A DNA stretch of 64,000 nucleotides, taken from positions 1,488,001 through 1,552,000 of the forward strand of contig NZ_CP076544.1 in the NCBI RefSeq assembly GCF_018885305.1. The letters are read 5' to 3'. The position numbers were made by a program, and so were the translations under genes. The stretch's first letter is position 1, and every line of letters starts with the position of its first letter. Origin of the DNA: Curtobacterium sp. L6-1 (GTDB lineage: Bacteria > Actinomycetota > Actinomycetes > Actinomycetales > Microbacteriaceae). This document shows, one piece after another, positions 10,211 to 16,700 of the stretch. The notes beneath the pieces were generated by a model. It ran no database searches and had not been told where the DNA came from. It worked only from the letters and a program-made list of their open reading frames with translations.

Positions 10211-11056
10211 GTGCATGTACTCAGCGTGAGCTCGCTCAAGGGCGGTGTCGGCAAGACGACGGTGACGCTCGGCCTGACGTCGGCAGCGTTCGCCAAGGGT
10301 CTGCGCACCCTGGTGGTGGACCTCGACCCGCAGTCGGACGTCTCCACCGGCCTCGACATCGACCTGACCGGACACCTCAACGTGGCCGACGTCCTCGAGA
10401 ACCCGAAGGAGAAGATCGTCCGTCAGGCGATCGCCCCCTCGGGCTGGACGAAGGGGTCCCAGGGGAAGATCGACGTCATGGTCGGCTCCCCCTCGGCCAT
10501 CAACTTCGACGGGCCACACCCGTCGATCCGGGACATCTGGAAGCTCGAGGAGGCCCTGGCGAACGTCGAGGCCGACTACGACCTCGTCCTCATCGACTGC
10601 GCCCCGTCGCTCAACGCGCTGACCCGGACCGCGTGGGCGGCCTCGGACCGCGTCTCGGTCGTCACCGAGCCGGGTCTGTTCTCCGTCGCCGCCGCCGACC
10701 GTGCCCTGCGCGCCATCGAGGAGATCCGTCGCGGACTCTCTCCGCGCCTCCAGCCCCTCGGCATCATCGTGAACCGCGCCCGCGTGCAGTCGCTTGAGCA
10801 CCAGTTCCGGATCAAGGAGCTCCGCGACATGTTCGGGCCGCTCGTGCTCTCGCCGCAGCTGCCGGAGCGCACCTCGTTGCAGCAGGCGCAGGGTGCCGCC
10901 AAGCCGCTGCACGTGTGGCCCGGTGAGTCGGCGCAGGAGATGGCGCGGAACTTCGACCAGCTGCTCGAGCGCATCATGCGGACGGGCAAGATCGGGCCGT
11001 ACGCCGACGGTGCGGGTGCGGGTGCCGGCACGGCTGCGGGGGCCATCGCGGAGTAG
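10211..11056 (+). CDS. ParA/MinD-family ATPase, no ParB partner
   Basis: About 281 aa. It has the deviant Walker A motif KGGVGKTT at 10-17, then DLDPQSDVSTGLDID, and Walker B-like LVLIDCAPSLNALTR, typical of ParA-type ATPases that form ATP-dependent dimers on DNA. The start chosen is GTG at 10211 (MHVLSVSSLKGG); an in-frame TTG at 10202 would add three residues. No parB-like gene and no canonical parS site were seen nearby, so this is probably not the oriC segregation ParA. The C-terminus ends in an Ala/Gly tail. The gene is immediately followed by a hairpin and then the 14-bp repeat array. Cargo is unknown. Confidence 0.85.
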   Translation: MHVLSVSSLKGGVGKTTVTLGLTSAAFAKGLRTLVVDLDPQSDVSTGLDIDLTGHLNVADVLENPKEKIVRQAIAPSGWTKGSQGKIDVMVGSPSAINFDGPHPSIRDIWKLEEALANVEADYDLVLIDCAPSLNALTRTAWAASDRVSVVTEPGLFSVAAADRALRAIEEIRRGLSPRLQPLGIIVNRARVQSLEHQFRIKELRDMFGPLVLSPQLPERTSLQQAQGAAKPLHVWPGESAQEMARNFDQLLERIMRTGKIGPYADGAGAGAGTAAGAIAE

Positions 11057-11073
11057 GTCCGCCCAGGTTCGTC

Positions 11074-11103
11074 ACGAAGGGTCGCCCGCGGGCGGCCCTT
11101 CGT
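11074..11103 (+). terminator. Hairpin after the ParA-like gene
   Basis: Arms 11074-11087 and 11090-11103 form 14 pairs with one G-U and a 2-nt gap as loop. It lies 18 bp after the stop codon. Likely intrinsic-type terminator, though with no clear U-tract. Confidence 0.65.
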
Positions 11104-11482
11104 CATGTGCGGGGGCGGGTGCGGGCGGGTGCGGGCGGGCCCGAGGTCGCACGACGCGCCGCGTGCGGGGGCGGGCATCCGGGGGCGTCGGGCGCGGGCG
11201 CGTCGGGGGCGTCGGGGGCGTTGGACGCGGGCTGGCTCGAGGTCGCACGACATGCCGCTCACGTCCCCCGAGGTCGCACGATCTGCAGCCGCCGGACCCT
11301 CGCCGCGACGGTTCGTGCGACCCCGGCGACCTCCCGACGGCGGGTCGAGCGACCTCGGGCGGAGGCGGCGGGGCCACGGAGGTCGTCGAGCGCCGTTCCT
11401 CCGGTCCTGACCACGTCCGGGAGGCTCAGCTCGCGCTGACATCTACGGTGACCGCGCCCGAGATGGCCGCCACCCCAGCCTC

Positions 11483-11570
11483 GAGGTCGCAGGACATGCC
11501 GCCTGCGTTCGCCGAGGTCGCACGAAGTGTTTGCGGTGGGGAGTCGCGGCGGCCGATCGTGCGACCTCGG
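11483..11570. repeat. 88-bp direct repeat, copy 1 (copy 2 at 11695-11782)
   Basis: This segment recurs 212 bp downstream with a single mismatch (C at 11502, T at 11714). It contains the last three motif copies of the second cassette's core: two forward and one reverse. Near identity suggests recent duplication or gene-conversion-like homogenisation. Confidence 0.9.
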
Positions 11571-11694
11571 TAGAGGTCAGGCGGCGAGTTGTGCGACCTC
11601 GGCAGTCGCTTGACCCGGGTCGGGAAATTGACGGGAGGCTGGGCCGGCCCCGTCGCGACGGCTACCGCAGCCGGTCGCTCGGCACCGCGACCCC

Positions 11695-11782
11695 GAGGTC
11701 GCAGGACATGCCGTCTGCGTTCGCCGAGGTCGCACGAAGTGTTTGCGGTGGGGAGTCGCGGCGGCCGATCGTGCGACCTCGG
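11695..11782. repeat. 88-bp direct repeat, copy 2
   Basis: Second copy of the segment at 11483-11570, differing at one base. It forms the core of the third motif cassette, which has one extra reverse motif at 11833. Confidence 0.9.
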
Positions 11783-11902
11783 CGGGAGGCGGACGGCGCG
11801 TCGTGCGACCTCGGCGAGGGGCGGGCGGCAGCCCGTGCGACCTCGGCGAGGGCGGGCGTCGGCCCGGTGACCTGGCAGCCCCGCGGCCGGGCCGCGACGA
11901 GG

Positions 11903-12463
11903 TCAGGACGCGCGCGTGGCGCGGCGGGCCGCGAGCTCGTCGCTCGGGTCCTCCGCCGGGGTGGCGTCGAGCTCGACCAGCGAGGACTCCACCTCACGCA
12001 GGACCTTGCCGACCGCGATGCCGAACACGCCCTGCCCGCGGGAGACCAGGTCGATGACCTCGTCGTCCGAGGTGCACAGGTAGACCGAGGCACCGTCGGA
12101 CATCAGGGTCGTCTGCGCCAGGTCGCTCACGCCGGCTTCGCGGAGCTGGTTCACGGCGGTGCGGATCTGCTGCAACGAGATCCCGGTGTCGAGCAGGCGC
12201 TTCACGAGCTTGAGCACGAGGATGTCGCGGAAGCCGTAGAGCCGCTGCGATCCGGATCCGGCAGCGCCGCGGATGGTGGGCTGCACGAGTTCGGTCCGGG
12301 CCCAGTAGTCGAGCTGGCGGTAGCTGATGCCCGCTGCCTTCGCGGCGACGGTGCCGCGGTAGCCGTTCTGTTCGTCGTGCTCGGGCAGGCCGTCGGTGAA
12401 CAGCAGCCCGAGGTCGTACCGCGTCATGTCAGACGGGGTACCGGGGACATCGTTCCCACTCAT
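11903..12463 (-). CDS. MerR-family regulator (partner of FtsR, Rv1830-like)
   Basis: 186 aa from ATG at 12463, preceded by GGAAGG. The N-terminal winged helix has GYRGTVAAKAAGISYRQLDYWARTELVQPTIR, followed by QRLYGFRDILVLKLVKRLLDTGISLQQI, the MerR DNA-binding arrangement. The C-terminal half (SDGASVYLCTSDDEVIDLVSRGQGVFG) matches the pattern of the second MerR protein that accompanies GarA and FtsR in actinobacteria (Rv1830 position in M. tuberculosis). It lacks the cysteines of metal-sensing MerR proteins. It is third in the leftward order garA, ftsR, this gene, after a 184-bp gap. Target genes are not visible. Confidence 0.85.
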   Translation of the reverse strand: MSGNDVPGTPSDMTRYDLGLLFTDGLPEHDEQNGYRGTVAAKAAGISYRQLDYWARTELVQPTIRGAAGSGSQRLYGFRDILVLKLVKRLLDTGISLQQIRTAVNQLREAGVSDLAQTTLMSDGASVYLCTSDDEVIDLVSRGQGVFGIAVGKVLREVESSLVELDATPAEDPSDELAARRATRAS

Positions 12464-12647
12464 CAGCTTGCCTTCCACGACGATCGAGCTCCCACCCGAA
12501 GCTTCAACAGCGGGTTGAGAGTTGTTCCGAGGTCCACGGTAGCGAGTCGGGCGGCGTGGAGGCGGGACATCCGCTCCGGCGAGTCCGGCGTGTCGAGGAT
12601 ATGCCCCGGCACCGACGCGCGTCGAGGGTGCACCCCGCCCGGGACCG

Positions 12648-13352
12648 TCACGAGTCGAGCCGACCGATCGCCGCGCGGATGAGTGTCGAACGGATGACCT
12701 CGAGGTGTCCAGCGATCTCCCGGGCGAGTTCGAGGGCCTTCGCACGCGATGTGGCGTCGCCGCGACGGGACACGGGCATGAGCGCGGACTCGATGAGCCC
12801 GACCTCGCGCTCGGCGGTGGTTCGGAAGGTGCGGAGGTGTCGCGGCTCGATGCCGGACCGCTGGAGCTCGACGAGGGCCTTGAGGACGCCGACGGACTCC
12901 TCGCCGTACGTGTCCGCCGCGGGGATGAGCGAGGCGGAGACCGCGTCGCCGACGAGCATCGGGGACGCCCCGGCGGCGCGCTGGAGTTCGTCGCGCGAGT
13001 ACCGGCGTTCGCGGCCGAGCATCGACGGCCGCGGGACGTCGCCGCCACCGGGCAGCGTCGGCTCGCGTCCGGCGTCGAGGTCGGCCAGGTACTCCTTGAT
13101 GACCTTGAGCGGCAGGTAGTGGTCCCGCTGCAGCCCGAGCACGATCCGCAACCGGTCGACGTCGGCCGGCGAGAACTTCCGGTAGCCGCTCTGCGTCCGG
13201 ACCGGCGTGACGAGCTCGCGCTCCTCGAGGAAGCGCAACTTCGAGCTCGACAGGTCCGGGAAGTCCGGCTTCAGCCGTGCGAGCACCTGACCGATCGTGA
13301 GCAGGTCCGGCGCCGGTGACACCGCCCGCGCCGCAGCGGAGCGGGGAGCCAC
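12648..13352 (-). CDS. ftsR: MerR-family regulator FtsR (Rv1828-like)
   Basis: About 234 aa from a GTG whose first base is the last base of the garA stop (TAGTG), so translation is probably coupled. Domain: LLTIGQVLARLKPDFPDLSSSKLRFLEERELVTPVR, then GYRKFSPADVDRLRIVLGLQRD, the atypical MerR winged helix of the Rv1828/FtsR group. In Corynebacterium FtsR is an activator of ftsZ. A long helical C-terminal region follows. The open frame continues upstream through garA in another frame, which is an artefact. The garA-ftsR order is conserved in actinobacteria, which supports the naming. Confidence 0.85.
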   Translation of the reverse strand: MAPRSAAARAVSPAPDLLTIGQVLARLKPDFPDLSSSKLRFLEERELVTPVRTQSGYRKFSPADVDRLRIVLGLQRDHYLPLKVIKEYLADLDAGREPTLPGGGDVPRPSMLGRERRYSRDELQRAAGASPMLVGDAVSASLIPAADTYGEESVGVLKALVELQRSGIEPRHLRTFRTTAEREVGLIESALMPVSRRGDATSRAKALELAREIAGHLEVIRSTLIRAAIGRLDS

Positions 13353-13828
13353 TACGCGTTCGCCAGGCGCGCCAGGTCGACCCGGGATGCGTAGAACGTG
13401 AGGCGGAACTTGCCGACCTGGACCTCCGAGCCGTCGACCAGCAGGGCTTCGTCGATGCGGACACCGTCGAAGTACGTCCCGTTGAGCGAACCGAGGTCCT
13501 TGACGCTGAACGAGGTGCCCCGACGGACGAACTCGGCGTGCTTGCGCGACACCGTGACGTCGTCGAGGAAGATCTCGGCGTCGGGGTGACGGCCCGCCGT
13601 GGTGAGGTCGGAGTCGAGGAGGAACCGTGCACCGACGTTCGGGCCGCGTCGGACGACGAGCAACGCCGATCCGGACGGCAGCGCCGAGATCGCGTCGCGT
13701 TCCTCCGCCGAGACTCCCGCCTCGGGCGTGAGCGCCGTCGCGTTCTCCATGCTGAAGGTCAGCGTGGTGTCGACCAGCCGCGGTTCCGGGGTCTGTCGTC
13801 CCGGCTGCGGGACCACTGGATCTGGCAT
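13352..13828 (-). CDS. garA: FHA-domain regulator (GarA/OdhI-like)
   Basis: 158 aa from ATG at 13828 with GAGGAGGAGG upstream. An N-terminal tail contains DTTLTF (Thr21, Thr22), at the place of the TT pair that serine/threonine kinases phosphorylate in GarA/OdhI. The FHA domain follows, with TAGRHPDAEI, VSRKHAEF and LGSLNGTYFDG. In relatives, the unphosphorylated form binds and inhibits 2-oxoglutarate dehydrogenase and related enzymes, controlling carbon and nitrogen flow at the 2-oxoglutarate node. It is the first gene of the garA-ftsR-merR run. Phosphosites are inferred by alignment of motif only. Confidence 0.9.
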   Translation of the reverse strand: MPDPVVPQPGRQTPEPRLVDTTLTFSMENATALTPEAGVSAEERDAISALPSGSALLVVRRGPNVGARFLLDSDLTTAGRHPDAEIFLDDVTVSRKHAEFVRRGTSFSVKDLGSLNGTYFDGVRIDEALLVDGSEVQVGKFRLTFYASRVDLARLANA

Positions 13829-13868
13829 CGTGGACCTCCTCCTCTTGGTCGTCCAGCGTATCGGAAAC

Positions 13869-14387
13869 GAGCGGGTCGGCGAGAGCCTCTCCACAGGGGT
13901 CACCGGAAACGCCCCGCTGACGGACGGTGTTCCACCACTTCGCCTGGTACGGCGTGCCGTCGAAGAGCACGCGGTCGCCGGTGTCGTACGTCGCGGTGCC
14001 GGACCACGCCGGGTGGGTGCCGGTCGGCAGGCTGACGGGTGCGACCGGCTTCTCCCCCGGCAGCACCGGACCGACGAGCTGCCACGGCGTCTCGTACGAG
14101 CTGAGCCCGGCGTCGTCGGGCAGGTCGCCGGAGGTCCACCACTTGGCCTCGTAGACGTTGCGGCGCCAGACGATCTTCGTGCCCTCGATGGTGGACGCGT
14201 CCTTGTCCCACACGGGGTAGGGGCTCGTCGACGGGTCGTCGGACGGAGGCGTGGTCGGGGAGGGCTCGGCCGTCGTGACGTCGTCGGACGCGGCGCCGAT
14301 GCCGCCGCTGAACCCGCCTCCTGGGAGCGGCGCGACGGTGCGGCGAGCTGCGCCTGGATGGTGTCGGCGACGGCGCGGGCGGTGCAC
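13869..14387 (-). pseudogene. Remnant of a secreted chitin-binding (CBM5/12) protein
   Basis: In the leftward frame there are two carbohydrate-binding modules of the chitin-binding type 3 pattern: one with YPVWDKD, RRNVYEAKWWTSGD and PWQLVGP, and a second with HPAWSG, YDTGDRV and PYQAKWWN. A Pro/Ser/Thr linker precedes them. The second module stops matching after KWWN, and there is no proper stop: the frame runs on into garA and ftsR in nonsense. Upstream, the plausible coding frame (TARAVADTIQAQLAA, about 14345-14385) is offset from the module frame, implying a frameshift, and everything 5' of about 14400 is missing. It looks like the 3' remains of an exported chitinase or chitin-binding enzyme. 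Confidence 0.65.
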
Positions 14388-14466
14388 GTCCGTCGACCGG
14401 CTCGCTCCGGCGTCGGTCCGGTCCGGCGTCGGCCGACTCAGCGCGCGGCTCGGCTGCGGCTGCGGG

Positions 14467-15492
14467 TCAGCGCCCGCGTGCGAGCAGCCAGAGCAGGTAG
14501 GGCGCCCCGACGAGTCCGGTCACCACACCGACCGGCAGCGTCACCCCCGGCAGCGCGAACTGCGCCACCAGGTCGGACCCGAGCGTGACGACGGCCCCGA
14601 CGGCCGCGGCCGGGCCGAGGGCGATCCGCCCGCCGCCGACGAGCCTCCGGGCGATGGGAGCGGCCATCAGCGCGACGAAGGACACGGGTCCGGCGGTCGC
14701 CACGGCGCCGGCCGTCAGCAGGACTGCCGTCAGCAGGAGCAGGACCTTCGCCCGGTCGGGTCGGAGGCCGAGCGAGGCGGCGACGTCGTCCCCGAGCGTC
14801 AGGACCGCGAGCCGCGGCGACTGCACGAGCGCGAGCGCCATGAGCACGACGAACCCGACGAGGAGCGCACCGACGACGGTGCGGTCGACGGCGTTGAGGC
14901 TGCCGGAGAGCCAGAGGAGCGCGGTGCCCGCCTGCTGCAGGCTGCCGCTCGTGAGCAGCCAGCCGGTGACGCTGAGGGACATCGCGCCGACGCCCACGCC
15001 GACCAGGACCACGCGGTTGCCGGTGATCCCCCGCCGCCAGGCGAGCGCCGCGATGAGCACCGCGACCGCGACGGCACCGACGAGCACCACGCCGAAGAGC
15101 AGCACCCCGGACGCACCGAACAGGACGATCGCGACCAGTCCCGAGGCGCTCGCCCCGGCGGTGATGCCGATGATGTCCGGGCTCGCGATCGGGTTCCGGA
15201 CGACGGTCTGCACGACGGCCCCGGCCGCTCCCAGGCTCGCGCCGACGAGGACGGCCGCCAGGACCCGCGGCCCGCGGAGCTGCCCGAGCACGAAGTCCGA
15301 GACCGTGTCGCCGTGGCCGACGAGGGCGCCGAGGACCTGCACCGGCGAGAGCGGGATGTCGCCGACGCCGAGTCCGACGAGCACGAGCACGAGCAGGGCG
15401 ACGAGGGCGCCGACGAGCACGAGGAGCTCGCGCCGGAGCGTCCCCGGTCGCCGCGGTGCCGTGTCGGGCCGGCTCGCCACGGTGCGGCTCAC
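14467..15492 (-). CDS. FecCD-type iron-siderophore ABC transporter permease (second)
   Basis: 341 aa with about nine or ten hydrophobic helices. It contains the family segments GPRVLAAVLVGASLGAAGAVVQ, RNPIASPDIIGITAGAS and PVSFVALMAAPIARRLVGGG of the BtuC/FecCD permeases that pass ferric siderophores, haem or cobalamin. Its GTG start overlaps the stop of the other permease by 4 bp (GTGA), indicating coupled translation and a heteromeric channel of two permeases. No ATPase or substrate-binding lipoprotein gene is adjacent: downstream lies the chitin-binding remnant. Substrate is inferred from the iron box upstream of the operon. Confidence 0.9.
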   Translation of the reverse strand: MSRTVASRPDTAPRRPGTLRRELLVLVGALVALLVLVLVGLGVGDIPLSPVQVLGALVGHGDTVSDFVLGQLRGPRVLAAVLVGASLGAAGAVVQTVVRNPIASPDIIGITAGASASGLVAIVLFGASGVLLFGVVLVGAVAVAVLIAALAWRRGITGNRVVLVGVGVGAMSLSVTGWLLTSGSLQQAGTALLWLSGSLNAVDRTVVGALLVGFVVLMALALVQSPRLAVLTLGDDVAASLGLRPDRAKVLLLLTAVLLTAGAVATAGPVSFVALMAAPIARRLVGGGRIALGPAAAVGAVVTLGSDLVAQFALPGVTLPVGVVTGLVGAPYLLWLLARGR

Positions 15493-16523
15493 AGTCCCCG
15501 CACCACCCGGGAGCGGACGAGCGCGATGAACACGGGCGCGCCGATGAGGGCCGTCACGATGCCCACCTGCAGCTCCCCCGGGTACGCGACGACGCGGCCG
15601 ACGACGTCGGCGACGAGCAGGAGCGCCGGAGCGACCAGGGCGGACAGGAGGATCGTCCAGCGGTGGTCAGGTCCGCTCAGTCGGCGGACGGCGTGCGGGA
15701 CGGCGAGGCCGACGAAGGCGATCGGCCCGGCCGCGGCGACCGCGGACCCCGCGAGGAGCACGGTGACGACGGCACCGACCGCGCGGACGAGCACCACCCG
15801 CTGCCCGAGCGAGGCCGCGAGTTCGTCGCCGAGCGCGAGGGTGTTCAGGGAGCGCCCGAGCCCGACCGCGATCACCAGCCCGACGACGACCGGCGCCACG
15901 ATGACCCCGGCGGTGCCGAGGTCCCCGCCGGCGAGCGCGCCGACCTGCCAGAAGCGCAACTGGTCGAGCAGGCTCGCGTTTGTGACGAGCACCGCGGTGG
16001 TCACCGACCCGAGGGCCGCCGCGGTCACCGCCCCGGACAGGGCCAGGCCCACCGGGGTGAGGCCGCCGCGGGCGACGGCGGCGATGCCGTAGACGAGCAG
16101 GGCGGCGAGCGCGGCCCCGACGAACGCGAAGGGCAGGTAGGCGGCGGTCCCGCTGACACCGAGGACCGCGATCCCCACCACGACGGCGAGTGCGGCGCCG
16201 GCGTTGACGCCGAGGATGCTCGGGTCGGCGAGCGGGTTCCGGGTGACGCCCTGCATCACGGCACCGGCGACCCCGAGGGCGGCGCCGGAAAGGAGCCCGA
16301 CCACGGTCCGCGGCAGGCGATTGCCGAGCACGATGAGTCCGACCTCGTCGTCCCGGCCCGGGTGCGTCAGGGTGTCGAGCACCACTGCGAGCGAGATGGG
16401 GCGCGATCCGACGGCGATGCTCAGGGCGCAGGCGACGACGAGGACGACCACGGCGAGGACGACGGCCAGCACCAGCCGGGGTACGGGGGCGGGCGCGGGA
16501 CGCGCGACGGTTCGGGAACGCAT
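15489..16523 (-). CDS. FecCD-type iron-siderophore ABC transporter permease (first)
   Basis: About 344 aa, polytopic. It shows LPRTVVGLLSGAALGVAGAV, RNPLADPSILGVNAGA and PIAFVGLAVPHAVRRLSGPD, the conserved FecCD permease signatures including the cytoplasmic coupling loop. The ATG at 16523 is preceded within 20 bp by a palindrome resembling a DtxR/IdeR iron box, so expression is probably iron-repressed. The pair of permeases is co-translated with the next gene. The HtrA-like protease is divergent. The missing ATPase must be encoded elsewhere. Confidence 0.9.
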   Translation of the reverse strand: MRSRTVARPAPAPVPRLVLAVVLAVVVLVVACALSIAVGSRPISLAVVLDTLTHPGRDDEVGLIVLGNRLPRTVVGLLSGAALGVAGAVMQGVTRNPLADPSILGVNAGAALAVVVGIAVLGVSGTAAYLPFAFVGAALAALLVYGIAAVARGGLTPVGLALSGAVTAAALGSVTTAVLVTNASLLDQLRFWQVGALAGGDLGTAGVIVAPVVVGLVIAVGLGRSLNTLALGDELAASLGQRVVLVRAVGAVVTVLLAGSAVAAAGPIAFVGLAVPHAVRRLSGPDHRWTILLSALVAPALLLVADVVGRVVAYPGELQVGIVTALIGAPVFIALVRSRVVRGL

Positions 16524-16529
16524 GGGCAG

Positions 16530-16543
16530 TGAGGCGAGCCTAA
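16530..16543 (-). promoter_or_regulatory. Putative DtxR/IdeR/DmdR iron box
   Basis: Read leftward the sequence is TTAGGCTCGCCTCA, an imperfect palindrome that matches 12 of 14 positions of the right part of actinobacterial iron boxes of the type TTAGGCTCACCTAA. It sits 7 bp upstream of the first FecCD permease start, where bound repressor would block transcription when iron is sufficient. No dtxR gene is in the window. Confidence 0.55.
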
Positions 16544-16700
16544 TCCCTCGTCGTCCGAGCGGCCGGACGTGCACTGTCGGCCAGTGCCTAGCGACTGCAC
16601 GGCGTCGGCAGGGCTCGTTCATCGGGTCGTCATTGGTTCGGGGTCTGGAGTGGTCCCCATCGCCGGCCGACCGGGCCGCGACGAACGACCGGAGAGCAGC

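Larger units (their letters stand above)
11141..11846. repeat. Regular array of a 14-bp motif, CCGAGGTCGCACGA, in both orientations
   Basis: This non-coding stretch between two convergent genes holds at least 14 copies of CCGAGGTCGCACGA or its reverse complement TCGTGCGACCTCGG (some with 1-2 changes). Forward copies start at 11141, 11237, 11268, 11481, 11512, 11693 and 11724; reverse copies start at 11313, 11345, 11557, 11589, 11769, 11801 and 11833. Spacing is strikingly fixed: same-strand forward neighbours are 31 bp apart, reverse neighbours 32 bp apart, and the innermost forward and reverse copies always enclose exactly 31 bp. This gives three cassettes of the form forward-forward-reverse-reverse (the third has three reverse copies). 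No credible gene lies inside. The open frames here are repeat artefacts. Confidence 0.9.

Noticed and set aside
11141..11846. CRISPR array
   Set aside because: The repeats are 14 bp, present in both orientations, the intervals are 17-18 or 31 bp with shared sequence, and no cas gene is near.
11072..11870. Several short open frames within the repeat array
   Set aside because: They are translations of the 14-bp motif (recurring EVARSV, RATSA) without start signals or composition of real proteins.
12464..12647. Possible gene in the gap between the two MerR genes
   Set aside because: Frames through it are short and continuous only by extension of neighbours; no start signal or family pattern.
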